Origin: an uncultured Peptostreptococcus sp.
GTDB lineage: Bacteria > Bacillota > Clostridia > Peptostreptococcales > Peptostreptococcaceae
Length of the DNA: 38,652 bases
Assembly (NCBI GenBank): GCA_900759325.1
Contig: CAAEUW010000051.1
Location: 1-38,652 of the forward strand
Direction: 5' to 3'
The position numbers and the translations under genes are program-made. This document shows, piece after piece, positions 22,848 to 32,193 of the stretch. Every line of letters begins with the position of its first letter. Within the stretch, counting starts at the first letter, position 1. The notes beneath the pieces are model-generated. The model was not told the origin of the DNA and made no database searches. It worked only from the letters and a program-made list of their open reading frames with translations.

Positions 22848-25493
22848 TTATTTGTCTCTATGTCCGTCACCTTTTTTCTTCCTTACAGTTGCCTGTGCTG
22901 CTGCAAGTCTAGCAATTGGTACTCTAAATGGTGAACAAGATACATAGTCTAGACCCTGGTTGTAGCAGAATTCAACTGATGATGGTTCACCACCGTGTTC
23001 TCCACAAATACCTAGCTTAAGATTTGGCTTAGTTTCCCTGCCTAGCTTAACTGCCATTTCAACAAGTCTACCTATACCTCTCTGGTCTAGTACCTGGAAT
23101 GGGTCCTTTTCTAATACACCCTTTTCTACATACTCTCCAAGGAACTTACCAGCGTCATCTCTTGAGTAACCGAAGCCCATCTGAGTAAGGTCGTTTGTAC
23201 CGAATGAGAAGAAGTCAGCTACTTCTGCTATTTCGTCAGCAGTTAAACAAGCTCTTGGTATTTCTATCATTGTACCTACTGTGTAGTCAAGCTTCATTCC
23301 AGCCTTTTCTAATTCAGCATCTACAGTTTCTTCTATTATTGGTCTTAACATCTTTAATTCGTTTACAGTACCGATTAATGGAACCATTATTTCTGGCTTA
23401 ACATCCACGCCATCCTTCATAGCTAGTATAGCACCCTGTGCTATTGCTCTAGCCTGCATTTCACAGATTTCTGGGTATGTAACAGCTAGTCTACAACCCC
23501 TGTGACCAAGCATTGGGTTGAATTCATCTAGGTCAATAACTCTCTTCTTAAGTTCACTAGCTGATATTCCCATCTGGCTAGCCAATTCAGCTATAGCTCC
23601 ATCTTCGTGAGGAAGGAATTCATGTAGTGGTGGGTCAAGAAGTCTAACATTACAAGGTCTTCCTTCCATAGCCTTGAATATACCGTGGAAGTCTTCTCTC
23701 TGGAATGGTAGTAGACTGTCAAGAGCCTTTACTCTGTCCTCTACATTATCAGCAAGTATCATCTTTCTTACTGCTGGAATTCTATCTTCTTCAAAGAACA
23801 TGTGCTCAGTTCTACAAAGACCAATACCTTCAGCACCGAACTCTATAGCCTTCTTAGCATCTCTTGGATTATCTGCATTTGTTCTAACCATCATGTCTCT
23901 TATTTCGTCAACCCAAGACATGAATACACCAAAGCTTCCTCCAACTTCAACACTTGTCATTGGTATCTGGCCTAGGTATACACAACCTGAAGAACCATCT
24001 ATTGACATATATTCGCCTTCCTTGATTACAAGGTCGCCTACTCTGATTTCTCTAGCAGCTTCGTCAACTCTTAATTCACCACAACCTGCTACACAGCACT
24101 TACCCATACCTCTTGCAACAACTGCAGCATGAGAAGTCATACCACCTCTTGCAGTTAGGATACCTTCTGCACTTACCATACCTTCTATATCTTCTGGAGA
24201 TGTTTCCTGTCTAACTAGAAGTACCTTTTCTCCTGCCTTAGCCTGTACTACTGCATCTTCTGCATAGAAGTATACCTTACCTACAGCAGCACCTGGAGAT
24301 GCTGGAAGACCCTTAGCTAACTGCTTAGCATCCTTTATAGCCTTTGCATCAAATGTTGGGTGTAGTAACTGGTCTAACTGGTTAGGCTCAATTCTCATGA
24401 TAGCCTCTTCCTTGTCGATTACACCATCATTTACTAGGTCAACTACTATATTTATTGCAGCCTTAGCAGTTCTCTTACCATTTCTAGTCTGTAGTATGTA
24501 TAGTTTACCATTTTCTATAGTGAATTCTATATCCTGCATATCCTTGTAATGAGCTTCAAGAGTATGAGTAATTTCTACGAACTGGTTGTACATTTCTGGC
24601 ATTTCTTCCTTTAGTGTATCTATGCTCTGTGGAGTTCTGATACCAGCAACAACGTCTTCACCCTGGGCATTTATTAGATATTCACCAAATAATTTGTTTT
24701 CACCAGTAGATGGGTTTCTTGTGAAGGCAACACCTGTACCAGATGTCATACCCATGTTACCGAATACCATTGACTGGATGTTTACTGCTGTACCAAGGTT
24801 TCCTGGTATATCATTTAGCTTTCTATATACTATAGCTCTTGGGTTGTTCCAAGATCTGAATACTGCTTCTATAGCTAGCATTAACTGCTTCTTAGGATCC
24901 TGAGGGAAGTCTTCACCGATTTCAGCCTTGTAGATCTTCTTGAACTCTTCTACTATTGACTTTAGGTCTTCAGTTGTAAGGTCAAGGTCAGAACCGTAGC
25001 CCTTAGCTTCCTTAACTCTATCAAGAACGTTTTCAAACTTGTACTTAGGAACTTCCATAGCAACGTCTGAGAACATCTGTATAAATCTTCTATATGAGTC
25101 ATATGAGAATCTTTCGTTATTTGTTGCAGCTACTAGACCCTTAACACTTGTGTCATTAAGACCTAGGTTTAGGATTGTATCCATCATACCAGGCATTGAG
25201 AAAACAGCACCTGATCTTACAGATACAAGTAGTGGATTAGTTTCACATCCTAGAGTCTTGCCCTGTTCCTTTTCTAGCTGCTTTAACTTTTCGTCAATCT
25301 GGTCTAGAACTTCCTGAACGATCTTGTGGTCGTTGTCATAGTAGTCATTACATGCTTCTGTAGTTATAGTGAATCCCTGTGGTACAGGAAGACCTATATT
25401 AGTCATTTCTGCTAGATTGGCACCCTTACCACCTAGCAAGCCCCTCATTTCCTTGTTACCTTCGTCAAAACTGTAAACAAACTTCTTACTCAT
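22848..25493 (-). CDS. ppdK: Pyruvate, phosphate dikinase
   Basis: Interconverts pyruvate, ATP and Pi with PEP, AMP and PPi; in anaerobes it works in PEP/pyruvate cycling. 881 aa: N-terminal ATP-grasp domain (GGKGANLAEM near residue 22), central swivelling domain with catalytic His in GGMTSHAAVVARGMG (about residue 455) preceded by the regulatory Thr, and C-terminal PEP/pyruvate barrel with GTNDLTQMGFGYSRDD and GICGEHGG. Full length, all sites present. It lies 15 nt after its likely regulator, in a CcpN-like - DUF299 - ppdK operon, and ends at a strong terminator. The C-terminal tail is basic. Confidence 0.98.
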   Translation of the reverse strand: MSKKFVYSFDEGNKEMRGLLGGKGANLAEMTNIGLPVPQGFTITTEACNDYYDNDHKIVQEVLDQIDEKLKQLEKEQGKTLGCETNPLLVSVRSGAVFSMPGMMDTILNLGLNDTSVKGLVAATNNERFSYDSYRRFIQMFSDVAMEVPKYKFENVLDRVKEAKGYGSDLDLTTEDLKSIVEEFKKIYKAEIGEDFPQDPKKQLMLAIEAVFRSWNNPRAIVYRKLNDIPGNLGTAVNIQSMVFGNMGMTSGTGVAFTRNPSTGENKLFGEYLINAQGEDVVAGIRTPQSIDTLKEEMPEMYNQFVEITHTLEAHYKDMQDIEFTIENGKLYILQTRNGKRTAKAAINIVVDLVNDGVIDKEEAIMRIEPNQLDQLLHPTFDAKAIKDAKQLAKGLPASPGAAVGKVYFYAEDAVVQAKAGEKVLLVRQETSPEDIEGMVSAEGILTARGGMTSHAAVVARGMGKCCVAGCGELRVDEAAREIRVGDLVIKEGEYMSIDGSSGCVYLGQIPMTSVEVGGSFGVFMSWVDEIRDMMVRTNADNPRDAKKAIEFGAEGIGLCRTEHMFFEEDRIPAVRKMILADNVEDRVKALDSLLPFQREDFHGIFKAMEGRPCNVRLLDPPLHEFLPHEDGAIAELASQMGISASELKKRVIDLDEFNPMLGHRGCRLAVTYPEICEMQARAIAQGAILAMKDGVDVKPEIMVPLIGTVNELKMLRPIIEETVDAELEKAGMKLDYTVGTMIEIPRACLTADEIAEVADFFSFGTNDLTQMGFGYSRDDAGKFLGEYVEKGVLEKDPFQVLDQRGIGRLVEMAVKLGRETKPNLKLGICGEHGGEPSSVEFCYNQGLDYVSCSPFRVPIARLAAAQATVRKKKGDGHRDK

Positions 25494-25508
25494 TTCTTCC
25501 TCCTAATG

Positions 25509-26348
25509 TTATACTTCGTAGTCTTTTAGAATGGCTACACCATTTTCTTTTAATAAATCTAAAATTATGCCGGCTGTTTCCTCTATAGCCTTGTTAGCCA
25601 CATTTATCACAGGGCACTTTAATTTTTTCATAACCTTTTCTGAGTAGTCTAGCTCCTCAAGTATCCTTTCAAGCTTAGCATAGTTGGCTGTGCCAGATAG
25701 GCCCATTGACTTTAATCTTTCAACCCTTATAGTGTTTAACTTTTCAGGTGAGTTCGTTAGACCTATTATCCTCTTAGTTTCCACTTCAGCCAATTCCTTT
25801 GGAATGGGTACCTCTGGAACTAAAGGAACGTTTGCCACCTTCAGGTGCTTGTTGGCAAGATACATACTTAGCGGTGTCTTTGATGTTCTAGATATACCAA
25901 CCAAGACTACATCCGCCTTTAGTAGGCCCCTAGGGTCCTTACCATCATCGTATTTAACAGCAAATTCTATGGCCTCTACCCTATTGAAGTAAGACTTGTC
26001 CATCTTTCTAATGATACCTGGTTCTCCAAGTGGCTCAACACCTGAAATTCTCTTCATCTTCCTCAATATATGACTTAATAGGTCCATATACTCTATATTT
26101 TCTCTTTCACAATATTCCTTAGCATATTCTGCCAGCTCAGGATTTACTAAGCTGTACATAACTAGGACCCTTTTTCCTTTTGCTTCTTCAAAGACTTCAT
26201 TTAGCAAGTCCTTGTTGTTTATATAAGAAAATCTCTTAATATCCCAATTCTCATGGTTTGGAAACTGGTAGATACAGGCTTTGGCTATCGACCTAGCCGT
26301 CTCTCCCAGCGAATCTGATACAATATATATGATCGAATTGTTTTCCAT
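25509..26348 (-). CDS. yqfL: DUF299 kinase/pyrophosphorylase, PPDK regulator
   Basis: A bifunctional regulator expected to phosphorylate, using ADP, and dephosphorylate, using Pi, the threonine beside the PPDK catalytic histidine. 279 aa: YIVSDSLGETA at the N-terminus and a P-loop-like GISRTSKT at 151-158, both hallmarks of the family, plus TNSPEKL. I chose ATG 26348 because the in-frame ATG 12 bases upstream sits in the ribosome site GGGAGG. It is immediately followed by ppdK, which supports PPDK rather than PEP synthase as target. In Bacillus the homologue YqfL modulates CcpN, and a CcpN-like gene is the upstream neighbour here. Confidence 0.93.
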   Translation of the reverse strand: MENNSIIYIVSDSLGETARSIAKACIYQFPNHENWDIKRFSYINNKDLLNEVFEEAKGKRVLVMYSLVNPELAEYAKEYCERENIEYMDLLSHILRKMKRISGVEPLGEPGIIRKMDKSYFNRVEAIEFAVKYDDGKDPRGLLKADVVLVGISRTSKTPLSMYLANKHLKVANVPLVPEVPIPKELAEVETKRIIGLTNSPEKLNTIRVERLKSMGLSGTANYAKLERILEELDYSEKVMKKLKCPVINVANKAIEETAGIILDLLKENGVAILKDYEV

Positions 26349-26374
26349 ATTACCTCCCATAAACTAGTGTCGAC

Positions 26375-27010
26375 CTATTCAGTCAGCTCGACAAATAGTC
26401 TATTTATTATAGTTTTTGATATTTTACCCACAACCTTCATCTTTTGCTTGTCATCGTCTTCGTACCTGATAACAGGTAGGCTGTCAACCTCTCTCTTCAT
26501 CAATTTGGAAGCCGCCAAATTAATTGACTCGTCTTCTTCAACAGTCGCTATATTAGGCATTCTTGTCATTATCATACCTACAGGTAGCTTATTGACATCC
26601 GAACCCCCAACAGTAGCCTTCAACAAATCCTTCCTGGAAACCACGCCACACAAGTAGTCGTCCTCATCCAGTATGAAAACTCCACCAGAGTCTTCCAAAA
26701 AGATATTTACTATTACATCATATACAGAGTCACTTTGTCTCGCAGTCAATGGCACACCCATAACTGATGATACCTTTGTATTTTTCATGGATGTATTTTC
26801 ATTAGAGAAGTTTCCCTCACCCACATAAAAATAGCCGACCTTTGGACGAGCATCTAGAATACCTGTCATTGTCAAGACAACCAAGTCAGACCTTAGTGTT
26901 GCCCTAGTTACTCTTAGCTTTTCTGCAATTTTTTCTCCTGTAATAGGTTCATTTTCCTTTACTATAGCAATAATCTTCAATTGCCTCTCATTCAGTTGGA
27001 TAATAATCAC
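26375..27010 (-). CDS. ccpN: CcpN-like HTH-CBS transcription regulator
   Basis: 211 aa: an N-terminal winged helix (residues about 5-60; EKIAEKLRVTRATLRSDLVV is the recognition region) and two CBS domains (about 80-140 and 145-205), which bind adenine nucleotides. This is the layout of Bacillus CcpN (YqzB), a repressor of gluconeogenic genes. Operon position ahead of the DUF299 gene and ppdK matches the yqzB-yqfL pair and suggests control of PEP formation. The start is uncertain: the frame opens at GTG 27010, but AGGTAGGTGAT overlaps it, so initiation may occur a codon or two later at a non-ATG codon. Promoter at 27088-27116. Confidence 0.85.
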   Translation of the reverse strand: MIIIQLNERQLKIIAIVKENEPITGEKIAEKLRVTRATLRSDLVVLTMTGILDARPKVGYFYVGEGNFSNENTSMKNTKVSSVMGVPLTARQSDSVYDVIVNIFLEDSGGVFILDEDDYLCGVVSRKDLLKATVGGSDVNKLPVGMIMTRMPNIATVEEDESINLAASKLMKREVDSLPVIRYEDDDKQKMKVVGKISKTIINRLFVELTE

Positions 27011-27087
27011 CTACCTCATAACATACTTACCCTTTAAATATTGCGTCATATTATTGTTTAATATGATATACCATTTCTATATAGTAT

Positions 27088-27116
27088 ATTATAATACTTC
27101 ATGCTTAATTAGGCAA
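27088..27116 (-). promoter_or_regulatory. Promoter of the ccpN-yqfL-ppdK operon
   Basis: On the minus strand, TTGCCT (27116-27111), 17 nt, TATAAT (27093-27088), about 78 nt before the first gene. The rest of 27011-27295 holds only this promoter and the upstream gene's terminator. Confidence 0.7.
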
Positions 27117-27235
27117 GACTTATTTTTCAATATTTATGAACCTCTTCTATTATCGTTTTATTACAAAACTAATTGTGTCATTATAATAGGGATATAGCCT
27201 TTTAAAATCAATATTTCTTTATGAGTGAAAAATAT

Positions 27236-27276
27236 AAAAAAATAGCTGTTCTTTGGACTCAACCAAAAAACAGCTA
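27236..27276 (-). terminator. Terminator after the TrmH-family gene
   Basis: A 14-bp stem (27276-27263 with 27256-27243, one G-U), 6-nt loop, then seven T on the minus strand. It ends the ktr-trmH unit 20 nt after its last stop. Confidence 0.9.
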
Positions 27277-27295
27277 GGATTATATATAATATATA

Positions 27296-28066
27296 CTATT
27301 TATTCTCCCTCTTTATCATCTTACTCATCAATAGGGCTCCAGATATGGCAACATTAAAGGATTCCGCCTTACCATACATAGGAATCTTGACTAATAGGTC
27401 GGAATTTTCTACCCAAAAGTCATTTATCCCATTTGCTTCATTACCAAGGACAATGGCACACCTGTCTGAATAAGTAACCTCATCATAATAGTTATCCGTA
27501 TCCAGGGAGCTTGACACTATTTGCAGGCCTGCCCCTTTTAAGATAGATAGTATAGCCTCCTGACTCTCCATTAGTAGGTCCATATAAAAACCTGACCCCA
27601 TAGCCGACCTAACTACCTTGGGATTGTATACATCCACACATCCCTTAGTCATACAGATTAGGTCAAAGCCCATGGCATCGGCAGTCCTGATTATAGTCCC
27701 TACGTTACCTGGGTCCTGAAGTCTATCCAGAACTAGGACCCTCCTGTGTCTGGTTGGGTCAAAGTCATCTATGGACAAGTCTTTCGTCTTGACCACTGCC
27801 ATTATCCCCTGAGAATTTTCTGTATCACTAACCTGGTCATAAAGGTCTTTTGATAGGGTGTGAACCCTAAGGTCTTTTAGGTCCAGGTCAAATTCAGACC
27901 CCTCTCTTAAAATTACCATGTCGATATCTGCCCCGTGTTCAAGGGCCAATTCTACAGTCCTAAGTCCCTCGGCTAAATACTTTTTCTCCTTATACCTCTT
28001 TTTAGAGGCTAGCAAAGATTTAATGGTTTTAAATTTTTCATTATCCTTACTCTTTATATAAGCCAT
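27296..28066 (-). CDS. TrmH-family (SpoU) RNA 2'-O-methyltransferase
   Basis: 256 aa. An N-terminal substrate-binding domain (KKYLAEGLRTVELAL) precedes the SPOUT knot with the three SpoU motifs: DPGNVGTIIRTADA, IVLGNEANGI and IPMYGKAESFNVAIS. The family modifies rRNA or tRNA ribose at a guanosine. The exact target cannot be assigned; many clostridial homologues are 23S rRNA enzymes. It is 10 nt behind ktrA and ends at a strong terminator. Confidence 0.9.
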   Translation of the reverse strand: MAYIKSKDNEKFKTIKSLLASKKRYKEKKYLAEGLRTVELALEHGADIDMVILREGSEFDLDLKDLRVHTLSKDLYDQVSDTENSQGIMAVVKTKDLSIDDFDPTRHRRVLVLDRLQDPGNVGTIIRTADAMGFDLICMTKGCVDVYNPKVVRSAMGSGFYMDLLMESQEAILSILKGAGLQIVSSSLDTDNYYDEVTYSDRCAIVLGNEANGINDFWVENSDLLVKIPMYGKAESFNVAISGALLMSKMIKRENK

Positions 28067-28076
28067 ACCAAACTTC

Positions 28077-28751
28077 CTATCTCTTTATATACGAATCACC
28101 GCTGATCAAAAGGGCAATCTCTTCTATTACCTTAGTCTGACCAGCTATTACTATGATATCTCCGTCCTCAAAGTTCTGACTAGGATTAGGGGGAACCTGG
28201 AAAGTGTCTCCCCTCTTGATACCAACAACATTGATATTGTACTTGTCTCTTACCATCAAGTCAATTAAGTTGCTTCCTACCCATGACTTTGGAACAGTGA
28301 CTTCAAATACTGAATGTGTATCATCCAACTGCATGAAATCCACAACATTCTCAAAGGTCAAGGACTTGGCTATCTTTATCCCCATATCAGACTCTGGAAA
28401 AACAACCCTATCAGCACCTATCCTTTTTAATACATCGGCCTGTAGACTGTCCTTGGCCCTACTTATAACTAGAGGGACACCTTCTTCCTTGGCTATTAGG
28501 GTAGCCATAATTGAAGCCCTCAGGTCTCCACCGATTGCAACTATAGCCACATCAAAGTTGTTTAAACCTATGCTTTTCATAGCCTGCGCATCTGTAACAT
28601 TCAGTATGGCAGTATTTTCTACTTCATCGGATATCTGTTGAATTACATCTTCATCCATATCCACTACCATAACTTCTTGGCCTGATTCTGTCAGGGTCTT
28701 GGCTGTAGCTTCTCCAAACCTTCCCCCACCTATTACTATAAACTGCTTCAT
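28077..28751 (-). CDS. ktrA: Potassium uptake regulatory subunit KtrA/TrkA
   Basis: The cytoplasmic RCK ring that gates the Ktr potassium transporter. 224 aa: RCK_N Rossmann domain with nucleotide motif IGGGRFGEATA (7-17), acidic VVDMDED after strand two, and C-terminal RCK_C domain (about 140-220) that in homologues binds c-di-AMP. It lies 11 nt after the membrane subunit gene. Confidence 0.94.
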   Translation of the reverse strand: MKQFIVIGGGRFGEATAKTLTESGQEVMVVDMDEDVIQQISDEVENTAILNVTDAQAMKSIGLNNFDVAIVAIGGDLRASIMATLIAKEEGVPLVISRAKDSLQADVLKRIGADRVVFPESDMGIKIAKSLTFENVVDFMQLDDTHSVFEVTVPKSWVGSNLIDLMVRDKYNINVVGIKRGDTFQVPPNPSQNFEDGDIIVIAGQTKVIEEIALLISGDSYIKR

Positions 28752-28762
28752 CTTATATCCTC

Positions 28763-30133
28763 CTAGCCAACTAATACCTTGGCTTCTGGGTATCTAACCC
28801 TCATCCTCTTGTTTTCGCTTATAAAGGCTGTAAATATAGTCAATGACCCTACTCTACCGGTAAACATCAAGACCATTATTATCACCTTGCCAACACTGTT
28901 TAAGTGATAGCTACCTGCCAGAGACAAACCTACTGTCGCCAAGGCCGAAGATACTTCAAAGGAATTAGATAAGAGATCAAAATGTTTTGGGTCCTGGGTT
29001 ATACTCAAAAGATAAACACCCAAAACAGCTATGCTAATAGCAATCATAAATATTCCCAAGGCCTTCCTAAAGGTAAATACATTTATCCTCTTGTGTTGGA
29101 CTGTTATTTCATTTTCATTTTTTATAAATGACTTTACTGCTATAAATAAAACTGCTGCTGTAGTTGTCTTTATACCACCACCAGTAGATGCTGGTGATGC
29201 ACCTATAAACATCAGTATTATCATCACAAATAAAGTTGATTCTCTAAACTGGGTCAAGTCTATTGTAGCATAGCCAGCCGTTCTAGTAGTAACTGACTGG
29301 AAAAATGCCACCTGGAACTTTTCCCACAAGGTCATACCGTGTAAGGCATGGCCAACTTCCCCTAAGAATATCATCAAAAAACCACCCACAATTAGTATAG
29401 CCGTAGTCACCAAGGCCATCTTAGAATTTAGGCTTAGCTTTTTTAAATGTCTCTTATTTACAATATTAATTATGACAGGAAAACCAATACCACCTAGAAT
29501 TATCAAAGCCGAAATAGTAAATACTATCAGTGGTCTGTTGTAGTAACTCACTATAGATGAGTATTCTCCTGAAATACTTCCCATCAGGTCAAAACCCGCA
29601 TTACAAAAGGAAGATATTGATGTAAATATCGAGTAACCTATACCCTTTAAAAAGCCGAATTGTGGTATAAAGGCAAAAGACAATATCAGAGCACCCATCC
29701 CCTCTATAACCATAGTATATTTGAGGACCCTTTTAATCAATTTAACACTACCTGACAATTCATCTTGATTCAAGGCTTCTTTTATCAGTATTCTTTGTCT
29801 CAAATTGATTTTTTTCCCGAAGATAAGGGCTACTAGTGTTCCAAGTGTCATAAAGCCTAGGCCACCAACCTGGATTAATAATATAATTACCACCTTCCCA
29901 AATATAGACCAATGGATGCTAGTATCAACTACTACCAAACCTGTCACACATACAGCGGATGTTGCTGTGAACAGGGCATCAATAAAACTTGTACTAGTTC
30001 CATTGGCTGATGATAGGGGGCTGGTCAAAAGTACGGCACCCAGTAAAATCAAAAAACCAAAGCCTGCAACCATCATCTGCCCGGGCGATAAAGTATGCAG
30101 GGGCGATGGATGTATCTTGCTATTTTTCCTCAT
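28763..30133 (-). CDS. ktrB: Potassium channel-like transporter KtrB/TrkH
   Basis: The membrane subunit of the Ktr system. About 456 aa with four M1-P-M2 repeats; the filter loops read TSAVCVTGLV, ISSFCNAGFD, TTRTAGYAT and SALATVGLSL, each with its filter glycine. I prefer ATG 30133 (MRKNSK), 5 nt behind GGAGG; an in-frame ATG at 30145 behind GGGAG adds MEAE and cannot be excluded. It pairs with ktrA and begins about 64 nt past the sulfatase gene with no clear terminator between, so it is probably co-transcribed. No ydaO-type riboswitch fits the short gap. Confidence 0.94.
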   Translation of the reverse strand: MRKNSKIHPSPLHTLSPGQMMVAGFGFLILLGAVLLTSPLSSANGTSTSFIDALFTATSAVCVTGLVVVDTSIHWSIFGKVVIILLIQVGGLGFMTLGTLVALIFGKKINLRQRILIKEALNQDELSGSVKLIKRVLKYTMVIEGMGALILSFAFIPQFGFLKGIGYSIFTSISSFCNAGFDLMGSISGEYSSIVSYYNRPLIVFTISALIILGGIGFPVIINIVNKRHLKKLSLNSKMALVTTAILIVGGFLMIFLGEVGHALHGMTLWEKFQVAFFQSVTTRTAGYATIDLTQFRESTLFVMIILMFIGASPASTGGGIKTTTAAVLFIAVKSFIKNENEITVQHKRINVFTFRKALGIFMIAISIAVLGVYLLSITQDPKHFDLLSNSFEVSSALATVGLSLAGSYHLNSVGKVIIMVLMFTGRVGSLTIFTAFISENKRMRVRYPEAKVLVG

Positions 30134-30197
30134 TTCTGCCTCCATAAAACTCCCAGGTCAAGTAAAATTTCACAAATTTTAAGAACCCTATGGATCC

Positions 30198-32189
30198 CTA
30201 AAATTTATACACCAAGGTATTTGACCTATAAATTGGTTTTTCATCGCTATCCAATATTTCAAGGTATACTATCTTCTTACCCCTATAGTTAGGCGCTTTC
30301 AATAGTAAGGTTTTATCATCTACAAAGTATACCTGGGCTTCTTCTCCTCCTATGTATAACCTTGTGTTTCTGTTTATTCCCTGCCCTTTAATAAAGACCT
30401 TGCCATCCTTTTTCTCTACAGACTCAAGCTTCATATCCCTAGTACCTAACTGCATCTTATTATTTTTTATAGGCTTTTCTGACTCCTTTAAGAAGTATCT
30501 CTTACCAAATAAAATATCATACTGGACTAGCTTCATCTTTTCCTGGTAGTCAGACTTGTCCTTCAGGTAGGCATGTACCATATTCATAGGCCCATACTTA
30601 AGTCCAGCAAGTTCCATTACCATAGTAGATAGCTGGTAGGCCTGAAGATCATTCGGAATAGACATTTTCTTGATTCCCATATTATCTATCACTGCAAAAA
30701 GCGATGAAAACTTGTCTACACCGGACATATTGCGTGTAATTATATTCAGGGCAGGTAGGTGGTCTCCGTACACAACCAGTACATAGTTCTTCTTCCTTGC
30801 ATCTAGGCTGGCCTTTAGGTCCCCAATAAATTGGTCCATCTCATATACCTGGTTGGCATAGTAATTAATCTGGTTTTGGTCCTGTTTAGGTAATTTTGAA
30901 TCCATTAGCTTGACCTTGTACTCCATGTCCATATTGCTGGTAGGATACTTGCTATGGCCCTGAGTAGATATGGTATAAATCATAGACTTAGACTTATTCT
31001 GGTCTAATTCACCCATTATATACCTAGTCAATATTTTGTCCTTTGGCCACCACATAGGAGTATATTCAACATCCGTCATTGATTCAAGACTGATAAACTT
31101 CTGATAACCGATATTTTCATAGCCTTCTCTCCTGTTATAGAAGCTGGAATTGAAGTTATGAATAGCCTCAGCCCTATATCCCTCTGACCTCATTTGGCTT
31201 GCTATAGATATTGATGGTCTTTTTGCCAAGAATGTCTGGTAGGGAATCTCACCCTGGTTTAAAAATTCAAAATTATTCCCTGACATGACCTCATACTCTG
31301 TCCTAGCCGTACCACCACCAGTAACCGGCACATTCATTAGGCCTGACGTGTACCTTTCCATCATCTTCCTTAGGTTTGGCATTGGGTCTATATTATAATT
31401 GCAATCTTTTAGCCTTGTAGGATCCATGAAGCCTTCCAGCTGGACAAAGATTACATCCGGCCTGTCATCCCCAGTCCTAATTAGCCTCTTGTCCTTTTTA
31501 GCTTCCTTATCCAAATCTGATCTGATAGCCTCTATAGTAGCCTGACTATATCCCTTTGGTTTTTTCCTTATAGACATAAAGGTCTCATCTGCAAAGGAGA
31601 AAACTAGACCATTGGTCTCATAAGACAATCCAGGGTCCCAGGCTATGGCAGTTACAATTTTAGCCGCCTTTAGCTGGGGAACAACTATAAAAAATACAGT
31701 TGCCACAAGCAAAAGGGCCACTAGGTCAAATTTATTCCTAATCCTATTTTCAGTCTTAAACCTCTTGAATATAAGAACTGAAAAAATTATAACCAGTAGT
31801 AAAAAAGCAATCCCTGCCACCATAAATTTGACATCTAAAAAAACATTGGCAATATTTAGGGCCTCCTTGTATGATACAAGGTCATAAGGTGACAAGGGCA
31901 TACCTCTCAAGCTATACAAAACAGAACTACTAATAGCCAGTATCAAGAGCACGCTACTGGCTATGTAATAGTAAAATACCTTCCTCTTTAAAAATATTGA
32001 TACTCCAAGTATCATAAAAATTAAAAAGTAGTTTATAAAAAACTGGATTGGAAAATCTAAGGCGAAGTCTATAAATTTAATAAAACTTCGCCTGTTGATT
32101 GTCTCTATAAGGCCAAACAAAAACAATGAATATACAATTAAAACTATTAAATCTAATTTACCTTCATATTTCTGCTTGTTATATCTCAT
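30198..32189 (-). CDS. LtaS-type sulfatase (lipoteichoic acid synthase family)
   Basis: 663 aa. Five membrane segments (about 13-30, 45-66, 70-92, 122-143, 155-172), then an extracellular alkaline-phosphatase-fold domain: metal ligand Glu252 in IFVQLEGF, nucleophile Thr294 in GGGTARTEYE, His in STQGHSKYP and YGDHLPAL. These match LtaS, which polymerises glycerol phosphate, though some relatives transfer other phospho-groups. After about residue 580 there is a small beta-rich, IPT/TIG-like tail (KVFIKGQGINRNTRLYIGG), uncommon in LtaS. I chose ATG 32189; the frame is open nine codons upstream only from a GTG inside the previous gene. It begins 4 nt after the cell-wall-binding gene's stop and is probably coupled to it. 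Confidence 0.88.
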   Translation of the reverse strand: MRYNKQKYEGKLDLIVLIVYSLFLFGLIETINRRSFIKFIDFALDFPIQFFINYFLIFMILGVSIFLKRKVFYYYIASSVLLILAISSSVLYSLRGMPLSPYDLVSYKEALNIANVFLDVKFMVAGIAFLLLVIIFSVLIFKRFKTENRIRNKFDLVALLLVATVFFIVVPQLKAAKIVTAIAWDPGLSYETNGLVFSFADETFMSIRKKPKGYSQATIEAIRSDLDKEAKKDKRLIRTGDDRPDVIFVQLEGFMDPTRLKDCNYNIDPMPNLRKMMERYTSGLMNVPVTGGGTARTEYEVMSGNNFEFLNQGEIPYQTFLAKRPSISIASQMRSEGYRAEAIHNFNSSFYNRREGYENIGYQKFISLESMTDVEYTPMWWPKDKILTRYIMGELDQNKSKSMIYTISTQGHSKYPTSNMDMEYKVKLMDSKLPKQDQNQINYYANQVYEMDQFIGDLKASLDARKKNYVLVVYGDHLPALNIITRNMSGVDKFSSLFAVIDNMGIKKMSIPNDLQAYQLSTMVMELAGLKYGPMNMVHAYLKDKSDYQEKMKLVQYDILFGKRYFLKESEKPIKNNKMQLGTRDMKLESVEKKDGKVFIKGQGINRNTRLYIGGEEAQVYFVDDKTLLLKAPNYRGKKIVYLEILDSDEKPIYRSNTLVYKF

Positions 32190-32193
32190 ATTT

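Noticed and set aside
30146..30197. c-di-AMP riboswitch ahead of ktrB
   Set aside because: The gap is about 50-60 nt, far too short for a ydaO-type riboswitch, and lacks its conserved motifs.
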